Made by a program: the position numbers and the translations under genes
Assembly: GCA_963764675.1 (NCBI GenBank)
Contig: CAVXTQ010000007.1
Span: forward strand, 1,054,001 to 1,118,000
Direction: 5' to 3'
Length of the DNA stretch: 64,000 bases
Source: Acidiferrum sp963764675
Lineage (GTDB): Bacteria > Acidobacteriota > Terriglobia > Acidiferrales > UBA7541
Shown: positions 51,801-61,563 of the stretch, piece after piece
How the letters are laid out: every line of letters starts with the position of its first letter
How positions within the stretch are numbered: position 1 is the first letter of the stretch
Notes under the pieces: model-generated
Database searches by the model: none
Told to the model about the DNA's origin: nothing
What the model saw: the letters and a program-made list of their open reading frames with translations, nothing else

Positions 51801-52196
51801 CCAGTTAAACTCCACCCCGCCTGAAATCCACGGTCCCGCTAGACCTACCAGAGCAGGCTTGATGACGTTTTGGCGGTAGAAAAAATCGTAGCCGTTCGTT
51901 TTGTCCAGGCCAACGTGGATCCGCCCGCCGATCTCCGGCAAAACCATGACGCGGATAAATTCGTTTTCCAGATGAACCGCTTGCCAGCGATGCTCCTGCG
52001 CCTCCGTCGAAATCCGATCCGTGAATGGCAATGGATACACACGCCCGCTGCTGCCCTGATAGACACGCTTCTCCAGAAACATGGGGTTCTTGTCGGGCGG
52101 CAGGGGGAGATACGTAGGAATTGCGACCGGCGCGGACCAAGCTTTCACGGCACCGGTTTGGTCCTCAGGTGCTTTCGGCAGCTCGAAGGGCGTCAT
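48819..52196 (-). CDS. DUF5107 and tetratricopeptide repeat protein
   Basis: An intact 1125-residue protein. The N-terminal half (residues ~1-450) is a DUF5107 beta-sandwich region with HLENEFIRVMVLPEIGGRIHVGLDKTNGYDFFYRQN, resembling galactose-mutarotase-like folds that bind sugars, and WISGGVEFNWPQHHRPATFMPVDF. The second half has a dozen or more TPR-like helix pairs (AYSAFYKSTWNQAWHSAAYFALAELDAKRGDWKTALDHL and others). No signal peptide is seen, so it is probably cytoplasmic. Its place beside a sugar transporter and a divergent beta-galactosidase suggests a role in glycan use; no reaction is established. Confidence 0.88.
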   Translation of the reverse strand: MTPFELPKAPEDQTGAVKAWSAPVAIPTYLPLPPDKNPMFLEKRVYQGSSGRVYPLPFTDRISTEAQEHRWQAVHLENEFIRVMVLPEIGGRIHVGLDKTNGYDFFYRQNVIKPALVGLAGPWISGGVEFNWPQHHRPATFMPVDFQIEQHADGSQTIWCSDHDPMNRLKGMHGVCLHPGKAYIEVKVRLYNRTPFPQTFLWWANIGTHVHELYQSFFPPDVHWVADHARRAMSRFPLCDGQYYGVNYGQRGVTGVPVEEQPPNFVPPGTYPPNDLSWYANIPVPTSYMAMGSSEDFHGGYDHRRAAGLVLIADHHIAPGKKQWTWGNDPFGYAWDRNLTDEDGPYIELMAGVYTDNQPDFSFLAPGETRIFSHYWYPIREIGPAQKANMDAALNVMASEGTVRVGACVTQAFPGASVRLEAHGESLAGWMRDLAPGAPLVESIELPSGVSLSDLEVVITTSDARELVRYATPPAGESPAPAPATEPLQPEQVSSNDELFVIGLHLEQYRHATRYPETYWREALRRDPGDSRCNNAMGRWHLRRGEFQEAEQHFRGAINRLTSRNANPYDGEPHYNLGLTLRYLGRDEEAYSAFYKSTWNQAWHSAAYFALAELDAKRGDWKTALDHLRSCLRMNTDHLNARNLMATVLRKIGKKTEADGLLSGTSALDPMDSWTHHLASNLLPRDNQMLLDLALDYAQAGLYSETVEVLGHAGKGAHDGSLPIILCALGYFHSLLGDAAAASAAYAEAAAASPDYCFPSRLEELLILQAATAANPSDARAPYYLGNLLYDRRRHREAIALWERSASLDPSFSVVWRNLGIGYFNVLGDADKARNAFDKALRVGPEDARVFYERDQLWKRVDETPETRLAEFEKFADLVRRRDDLSVELASLYNQTGQHEKTLALLESRKFQPWEGGEGLVLGQHVRAHLALGQRELAAGNTLEALLFFEAALRCPENLGEATHPLANRSEVFYWLGVVTDAAGYRVSAREWWERAAKHQSDFQQMSVKSFSEMTYYSALALKRLGKSADAAKLLRGLLRYVNALAEQPVDIDYFATSLPAMLLFEDDLQKRNTVTATFLQAQAYLGLGETHTALEMLRRVLRLDPNHALATGFVKELETIPASS

Positions 52197-52369
52197 CGAT
52201 TTGCACTCGTCACGCTGACGGGAATACAGCTCCCAGCCCGCGCAAGATGGTGAAATGCAAAACCGACTTTAGCACAACGTCAGCCCAGTGCCTCACACCG
52301 AGCGCTTCGCGGGAAAAAGCATCAGAACCGGGTTCGTTTTCTGCGACAATCGGGCCCTTGGAGGGCGAC

Positions 52370-54475
52370 GTGACTTTTCTTCGACCACACCGAACTACGT
52401 TACCTGCGTTCTTGGCGGTCATCCTGGCTCTTCTACCCTTCGCGAGGACGGGCCACACAGCCGACGAAAAGAACATTCCCACGCAACTTCTGGGACGCAA
52501 CGCGATCCTCATGGGAACGGACTGGTACCCCGAGCAGTGGCCCGAATCGCGATGGGAGACGGAAGTCCAGATGATGGAGGATGCCCACCTCAACGTCGTA
52601 CGGCTCACGGAATTCGGGTGGAGCGCGATGGAGCCGAGCGAGGGTCATTTTGAATTCGCGTGGCTGGACCGCGCTATTCGCCTCCTGGAAAAACATCACA
52701 TCGTCGCAGTGCTGGGCACGCCGACTGGCGGCCCGCCCGCGTGGCTCACACACAACTACCCGGAAACGCTTCGCGTTGACCCCGACGGGATACGCGTAAC
52801 GCACGGCAACCGCGCGCATGGCTCGCCAACGTCCATGAAGTACCGGGAGTTTTGCCGCAGCATTGCGGAGGCAATGGCAAAGCGCTACGCCGGCGATCCG
52901 AATGTTGTTGGATGGCAGATCGACAACGAGTACGGCTACGCCCTGATGTCTTACGACGATGACACGAAAAAGCAGTTTCAGGATTGGCTGCGCGACAAGT
53001 ACAAGAATCTGGACTCGCTGAACAAGCATTGGGCTACGGCGTATTGGAGCCAAACGTACGACGACTGGAGCGAAATCCCCATCCCCACGGTGCCTCACAA
53101 TCCGGCTCTGATGCTGGAGTGGAAGCGCTTCGTCACGTATGCGTGGAATTCTTATCAGCAGAATCAGCTGGAGGTGATTCGGAAGTACGCGACCCCGCGG
53201 CAATTCATCACCGGAAACTTTATGGGGCTCGGATGGGATGGGGTGGATCAGTACACAATCACCAATCAACTGACCTTCGCATCCTGGGACGACTACGTCG
53301 GCACGGGACACCTCGACCCGGACAAGAACGGGATGAGTCACGATGGGATGCGCGGCTTAAAGAGAGAGAATTTCTGGGTCATCGAAACACAGCCAGGCGC
53401 CGTGAATTGGAGCGACCTTAACAATTACCTAAACAAGGGCGAAACACGCGCGATGGCGTGGCATGCCATTGCCCACGGCGCGGATGACGTGAGTTATTGG
53501 CAATGGCGCAGTGCGCCGAACGGCCAGGAAGAGATGCACGGCACGCTTGTGGGAGCCGACGGCACGCCGGTACCGCTGCTTGAGGAGGTCACACAGACCG
53601 CCAAGGAGTTCGATCGAACGCAAAGCGCTTTCCGCGGGACGCGTGTAGTCTCGGAAGTCGCACTGCTGAACGACTACGAGAGCCGGTGGGCCATCGACTG
53701 GCAAAAACATACGCGCCAATATAACACCTACGCCATCTTGCAGATGTACTACAAAGCCCTGCGGAAGATCTCGCAGTCGATGGACGTCGTCAGCCCGTAT
53801 GCGCCGCTCGACGAATACAAACTGGTGGTCGCACCGGACTTGAATCTCATTCCGGAACCGCTCGCCAAGCACTTGCTGGACTACGTGAAGGGCGGCGGCC
53901 ACCTTGTGCTTGGCCCACGAGCCGGATTAAAGGATGAGTACAACGCGCTGCTGCCACAACGGCAGCCGGGTTTTCTGGCGGAGGCACTCGGCGCGCGAGT
54001 GGAGCAGTTCTACGCGCTGGACAGAAATGTACCTCTCTACGGGGCGATCGGAAGCGGCAACGGATCGGTCTGGGCGGAGCAGTTGAAGACGACGGACTCA
54101 ACCACACAGGTGTTGCTGCGTTACGGAACTAGCAATGGCTGGCTCGACGGCCAGCCCGCAGTGGTCACGCACGCTGCAGGGAAAGGAAGCATCACGTATG
54201 TCGGCGCGGTACTCGACGACACGCTCGTCACCAACCTCGCGGAACGCATGTCGAGAGAGAGCGGCGTAAAGCCAGTGTTCGGGCCAATTCCCGAAGGCGT
54301 GGAGGTCAGCCGGCGGGTCGGAGTGAACAAAGAGATTTTCGTGTTCATCAATTTTTCGCAGCAGCCACAGACGATTGCGCTCCCGCACGCAATGAAGTCG
54401 CTGCTCGAGGACAAACCCACCGACACGTTCGAGCTTCCGCCCTATGGCGTGGGTCTCGCCCTGGACCAGAAGTGA
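52370..54475 (+). CDS. Secreted GH42-type beta-galactosidase
   Basis: A 701-residue glycoside hydrolase. A signal peptide (TTLPAFLAVILALLPFARTGHTA) precedes GTDWYPEQWPESRWETEVQMM, a GH42 hallmark. The acid/base is Glu187 in VGWQIDNEYGY and the nucleophile is Glu339 in FWVIETQPGAVNW. The trimerisation-type domain and a C-terminal beta domain follow. GH42 enzymes release beta-linked galactose; some act on arabinose-type substrates. GTG 52370 has GGAGG 5 bases upstream, and the frame upstream of it is overlapped by the divergent gene. The next gene converges with 5 bp between stops. Confidence 0.93.
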   Translation: MTFLRPHRTTLPAFLAVILALLPFARTGHTADEKNIPTQLLGRNAILMGTDWYPEQWPESRWETEVQMMEDAHLNVVRLTEFGWSAMEPSEGHFEFAWLDRAIRLLEKHHIVAVLGTPTGGPPAWLTHNYPETLRVDPDGIRVTHGNRAHGSPTSMKYREFCRSIAEAMAKRYAGDPNVVGWQIDNEYGYALMSYDDDTKKQFQDWLRDKYKNLDSLNKHWATAYWSQTYDDWSEIPIPTVPHNPALMLEWKRFVTYAWNSYQQNQLEVIRKYATPRQFITGNFMGLGWDGVDQYTITNQLTFASWDDYVGTGHLDPDKNGMSHDGMRGLKRENFWVIETQPGAVNWSDLNNYLNKGETRAMAWHAIAHGADDVSYWQWRSAPNGQEEMHGTLVGADGTPVPLLEEVTQTAKEFDRTQSAFRGTRVVSEVALLNDYESRWAIDWQKHTRQYNTYAILQMYYKALRKISQSMDVVSPYAPLDEYKLVVAPDLNLIPEPLAKHLLDYVKGGGHLVLGPRAGLKDEYNALLPQRQPGFLAEALGARVEQFYALDRNVPLYGAIGSGNGSVWAEQLKTTDSTTQVLLRYGTSNGWLDGQPAVVTHAAGKGSITYVGAVLDDTLVTNLAERMSRESGVKPVFGPIPEGVEVSRRVGVNKEIFVFINFSQQPQTIALPHAMKSLLEDKPTDTFELPPYGVGLALDQK

Positions 54476-54480
54476 CTTGG

Positions 54481-55674
54481 CTACTGCGGCTCACTTGCCG
54501 GGACGTGATTGCCAGAATCCCTTGAGAGTTGCTCCATCTGGCTTTGGGCGGCATCATTCATGAGCGTTTGTGCTCGCGCCATCTCTGCGCGAGCCTCTTG
54601 GCCGCGTCCCGCCTTCAAGTAGGCACGCCCCAATTGATAGTGATAGCTGCTGTTTTTCGAGTCCAGCGCAATCGCGCGCCGGAGATCCTGGATCGCCCGC
54701 TCGGCATTGGGAACTTGGAGGTAAGCTTTTCCAAGAGCGGCGAGTAAATCGGGTGTGTCGGGGTTACGCGCGATTCCCTTTTCGAGAATTGCCATCGCAC
54801 CGCGCAAGTCTGCCTGATCCAGTTTGATCGCTGAAAGATCCTTGTACGCCCAGGGGTTATCCGGAGCGACCTCAATTTCCTTCGTAAATTCGGCCGCCGC
54901 CGAATCGGTGTTGCCCAATTGCTTGTACAAAACACCCAAGTAGTAGTGCGCATAAGGCAGAGGCTCGCCAACGATGGCACGTTCGAGCTCTGATTTCGCT
55001 TTTTCCTGCTGGCCAAGCGCCATGTAGGCTTTGCCGAGCAGCAGGTGCAAATGAGGTGTGTCTCCTCCCGCCTCCACCAGATGCTCGAAGACTTGCCGCG
55101 AATCGTCGGTGCGTTTCAGCATTCCGTAACTGATGCCCAGCATGAACAAGTACTCAAGGTCGTCGCGCTCACGATCCACAATCGGCGCGAGGGCGTCGAC
55201 AGCAGCCGCGAAATCGTCGGTCATGAAATCGGACATTCCCTTCAGATAACGAGCCTGCGTGTTTCCGGGATCAGCCGAGATCACTTCCTTGAAATCCGGG
55301 GCTGCCTTCTTGAATTCATGCTGCTTGAAATAGACAAGCCCGAGGTCCAAATCAATTCCGGGAACTCCTGGAGCGAGTTTCTTCGCTCGATCCAGGGCTC
55401 GAATCGCGGCGTCCGGCCTGTTTGTGCGCATGTATACGACGCCGAGGTTCGCATACGTCTCGGCCGACCGCACGCCCATACGAAGCAGTTGATCGAAATC
55501 TTGCTCTGCTGCCGAATATCGTCCTTCGGTAAGCGCCTTCTGGCCGCGCTCGAAAATTGCTTTGGGATCGCGAGACTCGCTGCCCTGCGCAAAGACCGGA
55601 GAAGAGCATAGAAAAATTGAAATGAGCGGAAAGATAAATCTTCTGATGAAGACCCAGGCCATAGCAAAACGCAT
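54481..55674 (-). CDS. Exported TPR protein
   Basis: A 397-residue protein with a signal peptide (IRRFIFPLISIFLCSSPVFAQG) and about nine tetratricopeptide units, for example QKALTEGRYSAAEQDFDQLLRMGVRSAETYANLGVVYMRTNRPDAAIRALDRAKKL. It is likely periplasmic and serves as a protein-interaction scaffold; partners are unknown. It diverges from the TonB receptor gene. Confidence 0.87.
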   Translation of the reverse strand: MRFAMAWVFIRRFIFPLISIFLCSSPVFAQGSESRDPKAIFERGQKALTEGRYSAAEQDFDQLLRMGVRSAETYANLGVVYMRTNRPDAAIRALDRAKKLAPGVPGIDLDLGLVYFKQHEFKKAAPDFKEVISADPGNTQARYLKGMSDFMTDDFAAAVDALAPIVDRERDDLEYLFMLGISYGMLKRTDDSRQVFEHLVEAGGDTPHLHLLLGKAYMALGQQEKAKSELERAIVGEPLPYAHYYLGVLYKQLGNTDSAAAEFTKEIEVAPDNPWAYKDLSAIKLDQADLRGAMAILEKGIARNPDTPDLLAALGKAYLQVPNAERAIQDLRRAIALDSKNSSYHYQLGRAYLKAGRGQEARAEMARAQTLMNDAAQSQMEQLSRDSGNHVPASEPQ

Positions 55675-55856
55675 GCTAGCACAGGACGATTCGGCCGAAA
55701 TGCCGTTGTGCCAGATTCAAGCAGGATGGATTTTGCAACAAAGAAAAAGCGGATATCGATAGATTCCCCTCCGTCGCCGCCGTACGCTGCCCAAAATTCG
55801 GGGTGATATCGTCTTATGCCTCCGTGTGTAGCGTGACGGAGGGAGGGGGTACCGCA

Positions 55857-58800
55857 ATGAAACTAGCAGTTGCGATCGCGGTGGGCTTGTTATTCCTGGC
55901 GCCCTTTGGGACCCACGCGCAGGACCTCGCCAACATCGTCGGGTCGGTCACGGACTCGTCGGGCGCGGTAGTGGCTGGCGCGCAGGTAACCGTTTCCAAC
56001 GCCGACGGCGGCTTCGAGCGCAAGGTCATGTCCGACTCCACCGGCGCGTACTCGGTGGCCCGCGTTCCGATCGGAAGGTACACCATCAACGCCGAGAAGT
56101 CCGGGTTCGAAAAGTTGGTACGGACCAACATCTCACTGGAGGTCGGACAAACGTTGCGTATCGACCTTCAGTTGAAGGTCGGATCGGTGGCTGAAGAGGT
56201 GGTCGTTTCCACCAACGCCGTAACGGTGGAAACCGAAACCGGCGCCGTCTCTCACGTGGTTACGAGCTCCCAGGTGAGCGAGTTGAACCTGGAAGCTAGG
56301 AATTTTGCCAATTTGGCCACGCTCGTTCCCGGTGCCGCCACCCTGTCGACCGGGTTTGATCCTTCTTCCGTCGGCGTTCTCGCGAATGCCACCATTTCCT
56401 TCAACGGCGTTCCCGGCAATTTCAACAACTGGGAGATCGATAGCACGAACAATGTCGACCAAGGCTCCGGCAGCAACTCCTTGATGATTTACCCCAGCGT
56501 CGATTCGATCGCGGAGTTTCGCATCTCGACGTCCAACTACAGCGCGGAATATGGCAAATCCGGTGGCGCCAATATCGAAGTCGTGACGAAATCGGGAACG
56601 AAAGATTTTCACGGCGACCTGTTCGAGTACATTCGCAACGACGCTTTCGACGCCAATAACTGGTTTCTGAATCAGGCCGCCCAGCCCAGAGAGCCGCTCA
56701 AGCGCAACAACTGGGGATTCACCGTCGGTGGCCCGGTCTACATTCCCAAGCACTACAACACCAGCCGGAACAAGACTTTCTTTTTCGTGTCCGAGGAATG
56801 ACGCTCGAACCGCGAAGGCACCGTGATCGACCAGCCGGTGCCATCCATGAGGGAGCGCCAGGGCGATTTCAGTGAGTGCGACCCGGCTTCCCCGAATTTC
56901 AACGCCGTCGTCGCCTCGGGTTGCGCGATACCGATCAATCCCGCCACAGGAAATCCGTTCCCGGGTGACATCGTCCCGATCGATGCAACGGCGCAAGCGC
57001 TTCTTGGTGGCCTGATTCCCCTGCCAAACAACGGCGTCGCGCGATACACCGCAGCGCCCAGTCTGCCGACGAACTTTCGCGAAGACATGTTCAAGATCGA
57101 TCAGAACTTCGGCGACAAAGTCCGTGTCTTTTTCCGTTACACTCAGGACGCCTACGAACAGGACTTCGTCCCCACGCTGTGGTCCCAGGCGAACTATGGC
57201 ACCGTGAAGTCCCGTTGGACCAGCCCCGCCAAATCGGCCGTCTTCCACCTGACAGAGACCATCAAGCCCGAACTAGTGAACGAGTTCATCTTCAGCTTCT
57301 CGGCCGACGTCAACACTGTCAGCAATTTCACCGGCTTTGATTCCCCGGCGGGATCGATCGACAAACCCACGGGATTCGCGGCGAACACCATCTTCCCCGG
57401 AAATCAGAGCCAGCCGAAGCTTCCTGGAATCGGCTTCGGTGGAGGTGTGCCCTTCGCGCTCGCAGGTGAGTCCACGGGCTTCGAGTTCTTCTTCTGGGAT
57501 CCGCAGACGGCCTTCAAGGACAACCTGATCTGGTCAAAAGGCCACCACACCTTCAAGACGGGATTCTTTCTGGTCGACAATCACATCAACACCACCACCA
57601 ACATCGGCGCCAACACGCAAGGTTTCTTTAATTTCAGCGACTCTTCTAACCTCAGCACCGGAAACTCGCTCGCGGACATGTACCTGGGACGCATCGCCAG
57701 CTACCAGGAATACGGAAAGGTCGTGAACGGCGTGCCAGTCGGTGGTCCAGGCCTGGGCCACTGGCGGCAATGGGATTTCGAGCCCTATTTCCAGGACGAT
57801 TGGCGCGTCACACCTCACCTCACGCTCAATCTGGGGGTGCGCTACTACTACCTGACCTCTTTCTACGACATAGTGAAGCCCACCAACGACTCCATCTTCG
57901 TGCCCAGTTTGTACAGTGCTGCCGCGCAGGCCCAACTCGATAGCGGCGGCAATTTGATTCCCGGCACCGGCGCAACGTACTTGAACTACGGCAACGGCCT
58001 AATTGAGTGCGGCACCAACGGCATACCCGTAGGTTGTTCCAAGCCGTCGCACAACACCATCTCTCCGCGCTTTGGCTTTTCCTGGGACCCCTTCAAGAAC
58101 GGCAAGACGGCGATCCGTGGCGGATACGCTCTCAACTGGGATTCCAGCAATCCCCTTCACGCCGGGGCCGGATTCAACGGCAATCCACCCACGACCGCTA
58201 CTCTCAATGCTTTCAACGTGCTCGGCTTCGGCAATATTGGGCCCGGGCCCCTTGGCACCGTTGGTTTCTCCGATGTGCCCACCGTCCGCAAGTGGCCTGA
58301 GGTCGACCAGTACAGCCTCGGTGTGCAACACGAATTCCTCGGCAACAACCTGCTAAGCGTCAGCTATGTGGGAACTCTCGGACGTCACCTTCAGCAAACG
58401 CTGAATATCGATGCGGTTCCGGTCGGCTCGACGACGCAGAACGTTCCCGCGCTCGCCGGAACGCCGGGCTGCGACGCTGCCGGCAACTGCGACGTGCAGT
58501 CGGTTTTGATCAGCACGGCACAGCCTTCGCTCTTCTTTGCGCCGTACCGCGGATACAATTACATCGGCATGCGCGAGCCAACTGGCAACTCGAACTACAA
58601 CTCCTTGCAGGTGAGCTTGCGGCATAACACCGGCCATGGCCTCACTTTCGAGGCCGCGTACACGTGGTCGCACACGTTGGACAACATCGTCACCAACGGC
58701 GTGGACGATGCCAACATCGCGCGCTGGTACGGAACCTCCAGCCTCAATCAGGCGCAGGTGTTCACGATCAATTGGGTTTACCAGTTGCCGTTCTTCCGAA

Positions 58801-59372
58801 GCTCCGAGAATCCTTTTGCCCGGCACTTGCTTGGCGGTTGGCAGGTCAGCGGCATCGCCAATTTCATGACCGGTCCGCCGATCGATCTCGCGTGCGGCAT
58901 CGGCGGCATGGCTTCGGGCATAGGCGGACCGGTCGTCTGCGATCGGTTGGGAAGCTTGAAGGTGAAGAAAGGCACCGTGGACGATCCCACGTTTGGACCG
59001 GTGCCCACCTGGTTCGATCCCGGCACCATTGGGCAAGTCACCGTGGACCAACTGAGCGCCAACAATCAACCAGGCATGTTCGGCAACCTGGACAAGAACC
59101 CGCTCACAGGACCCGGCCGAAATAACTGGGATCTCGCGGTGATGAGGAATTTCAAGCTACCTTGGTTCCACAACGAGAGCAGCTCCCTGCAATTCCGGGT
59201 GGAGAGCTTCAACACCTTCAATCATCCGCAATGGAGCGGCGTCAACATCTTCTGCAGCGATCAGACCGCTCCCGGCGCGCCTTGCAATGGCGCCGACAAC
59301 ATCGGCAACGGAGAGGTGAGTTCCGCCTTCCCGGCAAGAATTCTTCAGCTCGGCTTGAAATTTGCATTCTGA
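55857..59372 (+). pseudogene. Oar-like TonB-dependent receptor with an in-frame TGA
   Basis: The frame is continuous from ATG 55857 (after GGGAGGGGG) to 59372 except for one TGA at 56799-56801. The product would have about 1171 residues: signal peptide, a carboxypeptidase-regulatory-like domain (NIVGSVTDSSGAVVAGAQVTVSNADGGFERK), a plug domain (SIAEFRISTSNYSAEYGKSGGANIEVVTKSGTKDFHGDLFEY) and a long beta barrel ending RILQLGLKFAF. The TGA follows FFFVSEE, where Trp (TGG) is expected. It may be a nonsense mutation, a sequencing error or rare readthrough. Such receptors import large substrates or glycans. Confidence 0.9.
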
Positions 59373-59414
59373 ACATCAAAAGAGAAGCCTTGCCCGGGGT
59401 TCGCCGAGCGGCGT

Positions 59415-60410
59415 ATGATTCCCGCACTGGATCTCGCCGGCATGTTAGGAAACGGCAAACTAAAGTGGGAGCGCGCCGATTCGTTCGTCGATCGGCAAAT
59501 CAACCCTGAGAAATTCCATGTTTGGCCGTTCCGCAATTCCTATCCCGTTGATGTCCGCTTTCTGATCTTAGACCGGCGTCGTGATATCCCCCTGCATCGC
59601 CCAGATCACCTCGAGGTAGTCATTTTTGAGTCGGGCGAGCTTGCTTACGAAGTCGAAGACAGCACCTGCACGGTCGCCAAGAAGGACATCATCGTCGTAG
59701 GCGACCGTCTACGCCACCGATGCCTGCCCTTGCGGACAGCGCAGCCGGAAGCGCGAGTCGTGGTGCTTTCTTTTTTGCCGCAGACAGTGCACTGCGGCAC
59801 TCCTCTCGGCGATGACATCCAGTATTTGATGCCCTTCAGCCTTAAGGGCCCCTCGGTCCCCAACGTGATCCCCGGCAAGACCGGCCTTTCGCGGGAAATC
59901 TTCGATCTGGTTGAGCGGATACACGGCGAACTGCCTGGCACGTCCGAATTGTCGCGGTTGGCGATCCGAACCTACTTGAAGATGATCCTCCTGGCGCTTG
60001 TGAACTATTGCTCGGAGACGGAAAAGTCACGAGAAGTCTTCGATCGCCAGAGGGGTATTGCTGGACGCCTGGCTCCGATCTTCGAGCACCTCCACCAACA
60101 CTACAACGAGCCGATTCGCGTCAACGACGCGGCTCGCCTTTGCGCTGCAAGTTCCTGTTGTTTCATGAACCTCTTCAAGGAAGTTACTGGACAGTCGTTC
60201 GTGGCCTATCTCAACCGATATCGCGTCGCAAAGGCTCAGAATCTACTGAAGGGCACGAACAAAGGCATAGCGGAAATCAGCTTGGAAACGGGATTCTGCA
60301 ACCAGAGCTACTTTGGCGTGGTGTTCCGGCGCGTCACTGGAATGACACCACTGGCCTACCGGTTGCACCGCGACATAAGCTCGCTCTCCGCCAGTTTCAC
60401 ACGGCAGTGA
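59415..60410 (+). CDS. AraC-family transcriptional regulator
   Basis: A 331-residue regulator. The N-terminal cupin-like sensor (IPLHRPDHLEVVIFESGELAYEVEDSTCTVAKKDIIVVGDRLRH) is followed by a C-terminal double helix-turn-helix: HLHQHYNEPIRVNDAARLCAASSCCFMNLFKEVTGQSFVAYLNRYRVAKAQ, then ISLETGFCNQSYFGVVFRRVTGMTPLAYR. It begins 42 bp after the TonB receptor and probably controls it or the neighbouring catabolic genes. Its last codons overlap the convergent SDR relic by 14 bp. Confidence 0.9.
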   Translation: MIPALDLAGMLGNGKLKWERADSFVDRQINPEKFHVWPFRNSYPVDVRFLILDRRRDIPLHRPDHLEVVIFESGELAYEVEDSTCTVAKKDIIVVGDRLRHRCLPLRTAQPEARVVVLSFLPQTVHCGTPLGDDIQYLMPFSLKGPSVPNVIPGKTGLSREIFDLVERIHGELPGTSELSRLAIRTYLKMILLALVNYCSETEKSREVFDRQRGIAGRLAPIFEHLHQHYNEPIRVNDAARLCAASSCCFMNLFKEVTGQSFVAYLNRYRVAKAQNLLKGTNKGIAEISLETGFCNQSYFGVVFRRVTGMTPLAYRLHRDISSLSASFTRQ

Positions 60411-60456
60411 GGCCGCCATCGACGGTAACAATAGCGACTTTGCCGCGCAATCGCAT
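60397..60456 (-). pseudogene. 19-codon relic of a deleted SDR gene
   Basis: The reading frame is MRLRGKVAIVTVDGGLTAV followed by TGA. The first 11 residues are the usual start of a short-chain dehydrogenase (xLxGKVAIVTG) and the last 8 are its usual end (VDGGLTAV). The middle, some 230 codons, is missing. GAGGCGGGC precedes the ATG and it begins 8 bp after the aldolase stop, so it was probably the last gene of that operon. The join could have come from a short repeat within the gene. Confidence 0.6.
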
Positions 60457-60463
60457 GCCCGCC

Positions 60464-61543
60464 TCAAGATCCGTGTTCGATCGAGAAGACCCGCTCGACT
60501 TCGCCGTTGCGAATCCCAAACATCCGGTGGTGCAGATGGATGGTTCCGTCGTGATACTGGACGGCGATCTCGATCTTGTCTCCGACTTCTACGTTCACTC
60601 CGGGTTCAGTGATCTCGATGGGCGCGTGTTCGGCGTGTAGCGCTTTCAGTTTTAGGCCCGCGACACCCTTTACCGACGGCAGCCCGCGCTCACCGCTCAG
60701 CGCCTTTACACCGGCGTCCACCACGATGCGTTCGCCAGGAGTCTTGCTGATTACCGTCGCGAGGACGCTAAGCGCAACCTTGAAATCCGGAGCGAAGGGA
60801 GCGTACCAGGTATCCATAAGCAAGTAAGAGCCGGCCTGGTTCTCGGTAACGGCAGGATACGCGCCGGCAATCGAATAATCGCCCGAGCCACCGCAACTGA
60901 CGATCTCGATGGCGATTCCAGCGGCTTCGATCTGTTTGCCAGTGTCGACGAGCGCCTTCATTGCTTGGCGGACAACGCTCTGCTTCTCGGGGCCCGGCAA
61001 TAGGGGTTGCAGGTGCCCTTCGTAGCCCATGATCCCCCTGAACGCCAATCCGTGTTCGACAACAGTCCGAGCCAGCGCGACCGCCGATGCTCCTGGCTGC
61101 ACTCCGCATCGCTTCAGTCCTAAATCGACGTCGACCAGCACATTCAGTTCGACCTTATGATCTCGCGCCAGTCGAGCCATATCCTTCACCACACCGGCGT
61201 TGTCCACCGCAATCAGAACGGGGGCTTCACGGGAGAGTTCAACGTAGCGCTGCAGTGGCGACTCGCCGGCAATCTCGTTCGCAATCAAGACGTTGCGAAT
61301 GCCAACGTTGACGAGCCGTTCCGCTTGCCAAAGCCGGGCGCAAGTGATGCCGATCGCACCGTGCTTGATCTGGCGCGCGGCCAGCTCCGGTACGCGGTGA
61401 TTCTTGAAGTGCGGGCGAAGCTTGGCGGATTGGCTGCAGAAGAACTTCGCCATGGTCTGCAGGTTCTGCTCCATCGCGTCCAAGTCCACGAGCAGAGCAG
61501 GTGTCTCAACGTCGATGACTGGAAGCCTGGTCGAATCAGGCAC
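60464..61543 (-). CDS. D-threonine aldolase/D-serine dehydratase-like PLP enzyme (DSD1 family)
   Basis: A 359-residue enzyme with an alanine-racemase-type PLP barrel. VETPALLVDLDAMEQNLQTMAKFF opens the barrel, and KLRPHFKNHRVPELAARQ holds the PLP lysine. ARLWQAERLVNVGIRNVLIANEI follows, with LVDVDLGLKRCGVQPG and SCGGSGDYSIAGAYPAVTENQAGSYLLMD. The C-terminal metal site includes HLHHRMFGIRNGEVE. The family cleaves D-threonine or dehydrates D-serine-type beta-hydroxy D-amino acids. The GTG at 61543 has GGAGAAG before it. It is 20 bp from the aminotransferase gene. Confidence 0.88.
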   Translation of the reverse strand: MPDSTRLPVIDVETPALLVDLDAMEQNLQTMAKFFCSQSAKLRPHFKNHRVPELAARQIKHGAIGITCARLWQAERLVNVGIRNVLIANEIAGESPLQRYVELSREAPVLIAVDNAGVVKDMARLARDHKVELNVLVDVDLGLKRCGVQPGASAVALARTVVEHGLAFRGIMGYEGHLQPLLPGPEKQSVVRQAMKALVDTGKQIEAAGIAIEIVSCGGSGDYSIAGAYPAVTENQAGSYLLMDTWYAPFAPDFKVALSVLATVISKTPGERIVVDAGVKALSGERGLPSVKGVAGLKLKALHAEHAPIEITEPGVNVEVGDKIEIAVQYHDGTIHLHHRMFGIRNGEVERVFSIEHGS

Positions 61544-61563
61544 GCGTCTTCTCCGAGCGTCGT

